A stretch of DNA of 64,000 nucleotides, taken from positions 34,331,799-34,395,798 of the forward strand of contig CM076851.1 of assembly GCA_039519185.1 (NCBI GenBank), read 5' to 3'. The position numbers and the translations under genes are program-made. The notes beneath the pieces are model-generated. The model was not told the origin of the DNA and did not search any database. It saw only the letters and a program-made list of their open reading frames with translations. This DNA is from Astragalus membranaceus (taxonomy: Eukaryota > Streptophyta > Magnoliopsida > Fabales > Fabaceae). Positions 11,554-21,911 of the stretch are shown here, piece by piece (positions within the stretch are counted from its first letter, which is position 1; the number at the start of each line of letters is the position of its first letter).

Positions 11554-13174
11554 TGTAGCGACCGAAAAATCCGGGTGAGGATCTCTCGAAGGTTCAAAAA
11601 TGAAGCCGCCACCAAAGTTTAGTTTAAGGGCAAATATTGGAAAATCCCTTTTGGAATGGATAAGGGTCCTTGAGACCAGATTAGGGTTCGGGAGTCTGTT
11701 ATGCGTGGGGAAGGTATTAGCACCCCACGACATCCTTCCTAAGGAAGGTTACCTGCTAATTAGTTGTAGAAGTGAAAGTTAATTTTGAAAACATTTATTT
11801 TTACCCTTTTATTGTGAATTAAAAAGAAGAAAATGATATTTTATTTGAGAAAATGATTATTTAGGAGAAGACTGAAAAAGGTTTTTTATTAGTGCAATTG
11901 ACAGAGGTCGGCCGCCCTCTGCTCCTACGTATCTCTTGGTAGAGAATCAAATCACACGTAGTTCTTAGTAGAAAACTTTATTTGTTGGTGTATTTTATTT
12001 AGGGATTTTAGGACTCCTGAGTGATCAGTTCATTTGTCCTAAAATGATGACTAATCCGACTGTACAGTTGGCTTAGTCTCCCTAATTTGTGAAAATGGAG
12101 TTTTTTGAAGTTTGGAAGATAGTTTGATGTGTGGTGGTTTGATTTTGTTTGAACAGGGGTTTTAGGACTCTTGATCCGTACGGTTCATTCGTCCTAAAAC
12201 GCTGACTAACCCGGCCGTACGGCCGATTTAATCCCCTATTTTGAAAATTTGATCTGTGGAAAGAAATATGTTTGTGTTTATTTTTAATTTAGAAATTTGT
12301 TTGTTTTAAATAGGGATTTTAGGTCATGATCCGTAACGGTTCATTAGTGACCTAAAAAGCAGACTAACCCGACTGTACAGTCGACTTAGTCCCCTATTTT
12401 GAAAATAAGATTTTTATTTTTGGAGGAAAATGATTATTTTGTTTTTCTGTTTTGAATATGAACGAAAAGTTGACAACGAAAAAAATGAAAAGCGCAAACT
12501 AGTGAAAAATATTTATCATGAATATTTAAAAATAAACTAATTAAAAGAAAAATAAAAATAAAAAAAGGGAGGGGGGGAGAGAGAGAGCGAGAGCTTCGCT
12601 AGGAGAGAGAGAGAGAATGTGTTCAGTGTTCTTGTTGAATCACTGTGGTGTCTTTTCATTGTGGATAGAGCCTCCTTTTATAGGTGAAGGGTAAGGTAAA
12701 GAGTGGACAAGTTGACTTGCTGGGCAAGTCGACTTGCTGGGCAAGCAGACTTGCTGGGCAAGCAGCTTGTTGGGCTGAAGGCTGATGCTATTGACACCCC
12801 CCTTTTATTATTTTTGTTTTTTCTATTAATTTTGATTTTTTGCAACTTTATTTTATAGTTTGGTGATTATAAATAAAAGCAAAAATGATTTTTTTTTTTT
12901 TTGTAAAATAGTTAAAAAAAAACTTATTATTTTTTTTTAAATATGAAAGGTTATTGTTGACTAAAAGACAAATCTAAAAAAACAACAAGTTGGGCCAAAG
13001 CCCGATCGGAAAAATCTAACATAGGTCCAATAAAGTGAATTACTACGCACATGCCCAATAAAACGAGGTAGCATCCGAACAAGCTCAAAAGCCAACTCAC
13101 GGTAATAGGACCTGTAAACTGGTAAAAATAACGACGATTGTAGTAAAATGAGCGGACAAAATTGGGGTATAACA
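11554..13174 (-). repeat. 3' LTR of the Ogre-like element
   Basis: This is the downstream LTR in element orientation, starting TGTTATACCCC at 13174 and ending TCGCTACA at 11554. It contains repeated stem-like CCGTACGG and TGTACAG segments and a GGACAAGTTGACTTGCTGGG tandem tract near 12703-12770. Confidence 0.9.
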
Positions 13175-13373
13175 GCTGCCCCTCTTTATTTATATTTTAC
13201 TAGAAAATGTGAATGGTTTTCAGATTTTCGTAGTAGAAATAAAAATAAAGATAGAATAGACGCTAATTTTGTCCGCTTAGGGGGAAGATGAATTAGGGGA
13301 ACGAGGGACGATTAACACTTGGCGTGTTAACCGAGAACAATAAAGAAATGATCACTGGGGATCTGGAGGATTC

Positions 13374-14363
13374 CTCGAAGGTTCAAAAATGAAGCCGCCA
13401 CCAAAGTTTAATTATAAGGGCAAATATTGGAAAATCCCTTTTGGAATGGATAAGGGTCATTGAGACCAGATTCGGATTCGGGAGTCGGTTATGCGTGGGG
13501 AAGGTATTAGCACCCCACAACATCCTTCCTAAGGAAGGTTACCTGCTAATTAGTTGTAGATGTGAAGGTTAATTTTGAAAACATTTATTTTTACCCTTTT
13601 ATTGTGAATGTAAGGAGAAAGAAGAAACTCGATATTTTATTTGAATTTAAGAAAAGGATTATGAAAAAAAAAAAGGTTTTTGTTAGTGCAATTGACAGAT
13701 GTGGGCCCCCATCTGCTCCTACGTATCTCTTGGTAGAGAATCAAATCACACGTAGTTCTTGGTAGAAAACTTTGTTTGTTGGTGTATTTTATTTAGGGAT
13801 TTTAGGACTCCTGAGTGATCAGTTCATTTGTCCTAAAATGATGACTAATCCGACTGTACAGTTGGCTTAGTCCCCTAATTTGTGAAAATGGAGTTTTTTG
13901 AAGTTTGGAAGATAGTTTGATGTATGTTGGTTTGATTTTATTTGAATAGGGGTTTTAGGACTCTTGATCCGTACGGTCCATTCGTCCTAGAACGCTGACT
14001 AACCCGGCCGTACGGCCGATTTAATCCCCTATTTTGAAAATTTGATTTGTGGGAAGAAATGTGTTTGTGTTTATTTTAATTTAAAAATTTGTTTGTTTTA
14101 AATAGGGATTTTAGGCCATGATCCGTAACGGTTCATTAGTGACCTAAAAAGCAGACTAACCCGACTGTACAGTCGACTTAGTCCCCTATTTTGTTCTTGA
14201 AAATATTTCTTTATTTATGAGAGGAAAAGGAATATTTTGTTTTTGTTTTGAATATGAACGAAAAGTTAACAAAAAAGAAAAAACGAAAAGTGCAACTAGT
14301 GAAAAATATTTATCATGAATATTTAAAAATAAACTAATTAAAAGAAAAATAAAATAAAAAAGG

Positions 14364-14412
<49 letters not shown>

Positions 14413-14936
14413 CTTCGCTAGGAGAGGGATAGAATGTGTTCAGTGTTCTTGTTGAATCACTGTGGTGTGTTTTTCACTGTGGACAGAGCCTCCTTTTATA
14501 GGTGAAGGGTTAGGTGAAGAGACTTGCTGGACAAGTTAACTTGTTGGGCAAGTCGAGTTGTTGGGCAAGCAGCTTGTTGGGCCGAAGGTTAATGCTACTG
14601 ACACCCCCTTTTTGTTATTTTCGTTCTTTTCTATTTTTTTGGATTATTCTTATTTTTGTATTTTTGGGCTTTTTGTATTATTTGGACACTTTATTGTAAT
14701 ATATATTTTTTATTTTCTGATTTTATTTCATTATTATTTTTATGGCTTTTTTATCAAAAGGACTAAATTAAGTCCAAAATACCGAACATAGGCCCATTTA
14801 CTAAGAATTGGCCCAATTAGACAAACCGGTCTAAATTAAAACAAGACAACGCTCGAAATGTCGTTCTCGTAATGGACTTGTGACACGGGGGCTAAAACAA
14901 TTGCGATAAATGATCGGACAAAATTGGGGTATAACA
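13374..14936 (-). repeat. Additional partial LTR copy inside the Ogre-like element
   Basis: From the shared CTCGAAGGTTC onward this is a diverged copy of the flanking LTRs, ending at the same GGGGTATAACA. It is followed at 14937 by the same leader (GCTGCCCCTCTTTATTT) that follows the left LTR at 13175. The repeat distance is about 1.76 kb. It lacks the first roughly 35 bp of the LTR, and it diverges more from the two outer LTRs than they do from each other. Confidence 0.88.
14369..14406. repeat. (GA)n microsatellite
   Basis: An uninterrupted GA run lies in the partial LTR copy. The corresponding site in the outer LTRs has only a short GA tract. Confidence 0.9.
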
Positions 14937-15114
14937 GCTGCCCCTCTTTATTTATATTTTACTAGAAAAGGTGAATGGCTTTCAGATTTTCGTAGTAGAA
15001 ATAAAAATAAAGATAGAATAGACACTAATTTTGTCCGCTTAGGGGGAAGATGAGTTAGGGAAAATAGGGACGATTAACACTTGGCGTGTTAACCGAGAAC
15101 AATAAAGAAATGAT

Positions 15115-15270
15115 CACTGGGGATCTGGAGGAGCACTGGGGCTCTAAAAGAGCATTTGGGCTCTAAGGGAGCATTGGGGCTCCAAGGGGTTGCCTAAACC
15201 CTGAAAGACCATTTGGGGTCCGAAGGTGCACTGGGGCTTTGAAGGACTGCCGGGGTCCGGGGGTGGCCTT
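15115..15270 (+). repeat. Degenerate tandem repeats with GCACTGGGGCTCTAA core
   Basis: Several 20-30 bp units built on GAGCA(C/T)TGGGGCTC recur here, with an echo at about 15410-15470 (GGTGCACTGGGGCTTTGA). They are part of the untranslated interior of the Ogre-like element. Confidence 0.7.
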
Positions 15271-18200
15271 TTTCGAGCGGCCGTTAATAAGATCAGGTCT
15301 AGAACTGATCACGAATGACGTCCACTATGTCTTAGGCTGACACAGCTAGTCTGAAGGGCCTAGGGCCGGATGATCCGTCGGTGCTCGATGCCGACGTGCG
15401 ATCTGGATTGGACCTCTGGGGGTCTGAAGGTGCACTGGGGCTTTGAGGAACTGCTGGGGGTCCGATACTCTGAATTGTGATATGAGACCAGTGCTTGTAG
15501 CATTGACTTTGAGGAAACAAAGTGTTGGGATTGACACATGGCGTACTTGCCTAGGACATACCTAATGAATGCATTTACCTAAAAAGGGAAAAGCTATCTA
15601 TATTTTGCATGTCTAAAAATGCGATGGATGATGCATGTGTGCAATATGGGTATGCGAAATGGTAGGTGTCTGATGGGATGAATGAAACGTGGCGGATGAT
15701 GTGAGTCGAAGTTGGTGGAACATGGAGGTTGACAAACAACGTATGTGAATGCAGATAACATGTGAATGTGATTGCGCCGATTAATGATGAATGTAATGGA
15801 ATGAGCGATTTTTCCTCTTTTTGCTTTTTGCATTTCCTTTTTTTCTTAGTATATGATGGGTGTATGAAATGCAAAGTGCGAATGTGACGCAAATGTAATG
15901 CTTTGACGCGAATGTCGTGCATGGTATGATGATATGATTAGTGATGTAAAGAAGGTTTTGGCAATGATGAATGAAAGGAAGCACACGAATGCATGGTACA
16001 ATGATATGATTAGTGATGTTGAAAGTTTTTGGCAATGATGAGACCGGCACTTGGCACGTCTATCGAAGCAAACTGTTATGTGTGCATGCGTGTAATGTGA
16101 TGAATTTGCAATGTGAAAGCAGATAAACTACCAAAGCCCGTGAATTGTGGATGCTAGAGCTGATCGGAAACAAAAATTGATCAGCCATGTATGCGAATGC
16201 AGATAACATGTGAATGCAAATGTATTGCTTAGATGCAGGTGCTATGGTAGATGCATGATTGCATGATGGAATGATTTATGCTATGATTTATTGATGATGC
16301 AGAGAGATTTTTTGTAATGATGAGAAATGAGACTTTTGATGCGAGAGGCAGAGAAGTAATTATTTCTTGGAAAATGGTTTGAACTCAGATGTGGCAACCT
16401 CAAGGTTGTGATTCACATGCGCTGATGCACAAAAGTAGTTGATTGGATTTGCAAGCTCGTTCACATTGTTCTTCCATTTGATTATGATGTCCCATGACGA
16501 TTGAATTTTAGGTCCACAAAGTTAACTGAGTGAGTTTCCAACTTCATATTAGTAACTTGTGTTCTCTCTCTTTGAAGCATTGTTTTAATGAACATGTAGA
16601 GTAGTGCAAACACAGATGAATGAGCTAGTTGACTCGGGGTATGGACAGATATGACACGTGAGGGGATGAATGGTAGGTTTTTGCCAAAGTCATGAAAGGT
16701 ATGTTCTCCCCAACTCTAGAAATGTGGGACTGCCCTAATTCATAGTTGATGACGGTGAATGCATAACTTGCCCCTGTCTAGTGGTGACAACAACTAGGGG
16801 TGTAGAGGAAATTATGAATTGGTAATGCTGTGACTTTGGAATGAGGGGTGGAACGCAAAAGATTTTGTCTCAACCCATGGCGTTTGGTGTTGCCCCACCT
16901 ATGATAAGGACAATGTTGCCCTGACTAGAGTTTGCGAAAAGCTATGTTTAGGATGGTGGGTTGAGAAATTTCCCCGGTATAGTCTTATGGATGTGAATAT
17001 GACAAGGGGATGAGATGAGTGCAGAGCGAATTTCCCCAATTTTGAGCGGGGTGAGGGGTTAATGGTGACAGGATTGCCCCACTTTGGAATGATATTTCTA
17101 GTTCGAGTGAGGTAGGGGAAAGGTGACAGAGTTAGGGTAATGGGTTTGTGAGTTGGTCGTATGGCTATATGGATTGGATGTGGTATATGAGTGAGACGGA
17201 CGCTGGAAAATTTCCCCAAGTTTGAGAAGCATGAAAGGTGAAGGGACTGCCCCACTTTGGGATCGAGGTAATGGTCCTAGTATAAACTTTTGGTTCTTTT
17301 AAGATGACTCCCATGGACTATGATAGTCCTGATGATGAAAATTTCACTTGGTGATCACTAAACCTTGTCTTGGTATCAGTGTAGGCCTTTTTTCTTGGAG
17401 CGCAAGCCTTTTTTCTTTTTCTTTTTTTCTTTTTTTTTTTGCCCTTTTTAGCTTTATTTTTTGTCATATTTTTTGAGCAAACATACTGTAAATAAATAAA
17501 CTCAATTGTCCTAAAATTAAAACCTTAAAAAAACGAAAGCAATCAGTTATCGATCAGAATGGACTTGTTTAGGGTTGTAACATGGCCAACGGTTAGGGGT
17601 TTATGTAAGAAGGGGTTGGTAATGTGGCCAATGGTTAGGGATTCATGAAAGAAAAGGTTTGTAATAAGGCCAATGGCTGGGGATAATGTACCAAGGATTA
17701 GGGATTTATGAAATGATAATTGAGCCCAAAGAAGTGTTTGGGGGTTTCAGACAATGATCTTTTTATTTAGTGGTGCACTTCATGATATGATGTATCAGCT
17801 CAAACATTTATGCCGTCTTTTTATTCAAGACTTTTGTCTTTTTTTTTTTTTTGAAATATGATTCTCGTTCTTTGACGGCCTATTTCTCTTGAGCTGAATA
17901 AACTGAAGAAAGTAGTGCACCATCTTTAAAACGGGAATAGATCATTGTCTAGGGTGATTGAAAGATTTTTTTGATTGTTTGGCTCAAAGTGGGTTGCAAA
18001 GGGTATTATTTTTTTTTTTAGGATATGGAGAGATGGCCAAATTTCAAATCAAAACATGACTGCTTATTTTCTCAAAGACTAACTCAAGGACAAAAAAAAT
18101 TATTTATTTTTATATTTCTGCTTTTTTCTTTATTTCTTTTTATATGCCCTAATTTTTGCTTAGGCTGCTCTCGCGAGTTTTCAACCTAACAGGCTTTTTT

Positions 18201-19551
18201 GATATTTTTTTTTGTAAAGGACTTGCACCAAGGGAATGCAATGTTGACAAGATATCTAGTGATCACAAATTTGCTCCAGTTTGGAGGATCCAAGTGTTAG
18301 TTTCATCATTGGGAACAAAACCAAAGAGTCAACTAAGAACTTGTGTGGAGAATATGCACTTTATGGAGTGGTCGGGGTGAGACTGGACATGAACAAGGGA
18401 TGATGATAGGATGGAAAGGTGTGGACACTAACTGACTCAAAAAAGAGCAAATGCACATTGCATACAAGTTCACTATACGAATGCTTCACAAAGAGTTAAC
18501 ATAGTTAGAGACATGATAGAAGAATTTTTGATAACACATTAGTTAACAAAATGGACTATTTTGATCGTTTATCATGGGATGGATGAGATGCAACGCTTTG
18601 CTGACAAAAATTTGGACTAGCTGCTAATGGTCAATAACTTATTCTTTTTTGAAGATTGAGTGTCTGAAAACAACTTGAGTTTGCAGCTAAGTTCGACCTC
18701 GTTTGAAATTTAGTAGGTTAAACTTTTTCAAATAAGAACAATCAATTAAAATGTATTTGCAAGAACGCCTCATCTCTCATCAATTTTTTTTTCAAAAAGT
18801 ATGCTCATGTTTTTTTTTTTAAATTATGAAATAAAATGTAATGGATGAATAACACATGATGATGGATATGAATGATGAAAATGCAAATGCATGGGATATG
18901 TTTCTAAAAAATAAAATATGATTTTTGAATTTTTGAATTTTAGAAGACCGGAAAATTGTATCAGTGTTTGTTTGAATGCAGGGGTATAATACTCCTTTGT
19001 GTCCTACGAGGGTTCCTTAGAGAATAGGTCTAGGGCTTGTCTGTTGAGTGAACCTTTTAAAGGGTAGCTCTAAAGAGTCCTACATAAGGTTCCTAGAGCC
19101 AACGACCCTAGTTAAGAACACTGATCAACAACAATAGGCAAGCTATTAGGAGTGCCAGCATTCTCAAGAGGGACCAAACTCTAGGTGAGACTTTCGTGAC
19201 CACCCAACAGGACGCACATCCAGTAGGCCATCACTACGCAGTCTCGTTCTAACTTAGGTTATTCTCCAGTCCGGGTACAGGACTATTATCACGTGTGTGA
19301 AAAAGTGTGATAGTGGAGTGTGTGAAGGAGCAAAATGTCAAGTGTACCCCCAAGCTGCAAAGCAAACAACACATATGCAAAAGAAATATAGTCTTCTATC
19401 CTAAGGTTCACATATCATATAAAATATAACATGCAACAAAAATAAAAGATAAAAGGGAAGGGTAAAATAAAACATTTAATTAACAAACAAATTTTACAAC
19501 TAACCAGATAAGGCTTGACTCTCTTAATAAGTCCCCAGTGAAGTCGCCAGC
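15271..19551 (-). other. Non-coding interior of the Ogre-like element
   Basis: No protein family is recognisable on either strand. The stretch holds dispersed repeats with TTTCCCCAA and TTGCCCCACTTTGG cores (about 16680-17260), a tandem of about 60 bp with GGCCAATGGTTAGGGATT (17575-17710), and several T-rich tracts. Short open frames here show no conserved motif. Confidence 0.7.
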
Positions 19552-21911
19552 TGTAGCGACCGAAAAATCCGGGTGAGGATCTCTCGAAGGTTCAAAAATG
19601 AAGCCGCCACCAAAGTTTAGTTTAAGGGCAAATATTGGAAAATCCCTTTTGGAATGGATAAGGGTCCTTGAGACCAGATTAGGGTTCGGGAGTCTGTTAT
19701 GCGTGGGGAAGGTATTAGCACCCCACGACATCCTTCCTAAGGAAGGTTACCTGCTAATTAGTTGTAGAAGTGAAAGTTAATTTTGAAAACATTTATTTTT
19801 ACCCTTTTATTGTGAATTAAAAAGAAGAAAATGATATTTTATTTGAGAAAATGATTATTTAGGAGAAGACTGAAAAAGGTTTTTTATTAGTGCAATTGAC
19901 AGAGGTCGGCCGCCCTCTGCTCCTACGTATCTCTTGGTAGAGAATCAAATCACACGTAGTTCTTAGTAGAAAACTTTATTTGTTGGTGTATTTTATTTAG
20001 GGATTTTAGGACTCCTGAGTGATCAGTTCATTTGTCCTAAAATGATGACTAATCCGACTGTACAGTTGGCTTAGTCTCCCTAATTTGTGAAAATGGAGTT
20101 TTTTGAAGTTTGGAAGATAGTTTGATGTGTGGTGGTTTGATTTTGTTTGAACAGGGGTTTTAGGACTCTTGATCCGTACGGTTCATTCGTCCTAAAACGC
20201 TGACTAACCCGGCCGTACGGCCGATTTAATCCCCTATTTTGAAAATTTGATCTGTGGAAAGAAATATGTTTGTGTTTATTTTTAATTTAGAAATTTGTTT
20301 GTTTTAAATAGGGATTTTAGGTCATGATCCGTAACGGTTCATTAGTGACCTAAAAAGCAGACTAACCCGACTGTACAGTCGACTTAGTCCCCTATTTTGA
20401 AAATAAGATTTTTATTTTTGGAGGAAAATGATTATTTTGTTTTTCTGTTTTGAATATGAACGAAAAGTTGACAACGAAAAAAATGAAAAGCGCAAACTAG
20501 TGAAAAATATTTATCATGAATATTTAAAAATAAACTAATTAAAAGAAAAATAAAAATAAAAAAAGGGAGGGGGGGAGAGAGAGAGCGAGAGCTTCGCTAG
20601 GAGAGAGAGAGAGAATGTGTTCAGTGTTCTTGTTGAATCACTGTGGTGTCTTTTCATTGTGGATAGAGCCTCCTTTTATAGGTGAAGGGTAAGGTAAAGA
20701 GTGGACAAGTTGACTTGCTGGGCAAGTCGACTTGCTGGGCAAGCAGACTTGCTGGGCAAGCAGCTTGTTGGGCTGAAGGCTGATGCTATTGACACCCCCC
20801 TTTTATTATTTTTGTTTTTTCTATTAATTTTGATTTTTTGCAACTTTATTTTATAGTTTGGTGATTATAAATAAAAGCAAAAATGATTTTTTTTTTTTTG
20901 TAAAATAGTTAAAAAAAAACTTATTATTTTTTTTTTAAATATGAAAGGTTATTGTTGACTAAAAGACAAATCTAAAAAAACAACAAGTTGGGCCAAAGCC
21001 CGATCGGAAAAATCTAACATAGGTCCATTAAAGTGAATTACTACGCACATGCCCAATAAAACGAGGTAGCATCCGAACAAGCTCAAAAGCCAACTCACGG
21101 TAATAGGACCTGTAAACTGGTAAAAATAACGACGATTGTAGTAAAATGAGCGGACAAAATTGGGGTATAACAAAAATTATATGTTTTTTCGTAATACAAT
21201 AATAGAAGAAATAATACATTGTGATATGAGTGAGATAAATACATGTAACTATCTCTACTTGATATGATCACATGTATTTATTTCTACAATGTGATGATCA
21301 TATATTGAATAATAATATGATTATGTTTTATTGAGCAACTACGTACTAATATGAATATCTTAGTCTATAAAAAGTCATCTATTTCTACCACTAACTATTC
21401 GTATTATACGATTCGGGTGGTCTCAGTTACTTGTCCACCCTTACTTTTTATGACTAGTCACTCATATATAGGTGTGTCGGTTGTCCTCTTCCTTTCATCC
21501 ATATATTTTTCTGTGTGATTTTTTTTATCTATTTGGGCTATTTTTTTTCATATCCATAAAATGTAATATTTCAGTTTTTCATCTTTGTTTTTTTCTATTT
21601 GTGTTTCTATTCTATTTTATTTTTTCTGTTATGTTTTTTTATATTTAAATTTTAATTTAAATTTTTATTAAAGTATCCCAGCCGTGTCGTATCTTGATTT
21701 TCAAAATTTAACCATATTCCCGTATCCGTATCATGTCATATCCCGTATCGTATCCGGTATCCGGGCTTCATAGGTTTTTTTTTGTTAAGAATTTCTAATT
21801 TTTTTACAATAGAAAACTCGTTAAATAGATTTTATAATAAGAGTATCGATACATGTTCGGAAGAAATCATCAAATAGATTTTTTATTTATAAATAAAGGT
21901 AGTCGTTTTTT

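Larger units (their letters stand above)
11554..21172 (-). mobile_element. Ogre/Tat-like LTR retrotransposon derivative without coding capacity
   Basis: Two 1621-bp LTRs (11554-13174 and 19552-21172) enclose the element, with target duplication AAAAT at 11549-11553 and 21173-21177. On the minus strand the LTR begins TGTTATACCCCAATTTTGTC. The primer site (TGGCGACTTCACTGGGGA) follows the LTR at 19552, and a purine tract AAAGAGGGGCAGC precedes the LTR at 13174, so the element runs leftward. I find no gag or pol in about 6.4 kb of interior, so it must have moved with help from a related element. By eye the LTRs differ by one substitution (13030 region versus 21030) and homopolymer lengths, which implies a recent insertion. 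Confidence 0.88.
8652..21773. mobile_element. Probable TIR transposon expanded by two nested LTR insertions
   Basis: Left end CTATAAAGTCCCGATAC and right end (minus strand) CTATGAAGCCCGGATAC agree at 14 of 17 positions. Both are followed inward by repeated GTATCCGATAC-like motifs. Both outer flanks read GTTTTTTT (8644-8651 and 21774-21781), an 8-bp candidate duplication, though T-rich. Removing the two nested elements and their duplications leaves about 870 bp of AT-rich sequence (8652-8788, 11412-11548, 21178-21773) with no gene, so it would be a non-autonomous MITE-like element. The superfamily (hAT or Mutator) is unresolved. Confidence 0.5.

Noticed and set aside
15575..16050. Overlapping minus-strand open frames of 79-115 residues
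   Set aside because: The frames are His/Ile-rich and composition-driven within non-coding retroelement sequence, with no family resemblance.
16899..17255. 118-residue minus-strand open frame in the Ogre-like element
   Set aside because: It runs through degenerate TTTCCCCAA repeats, shows no conserved motif and is best explained as chance.
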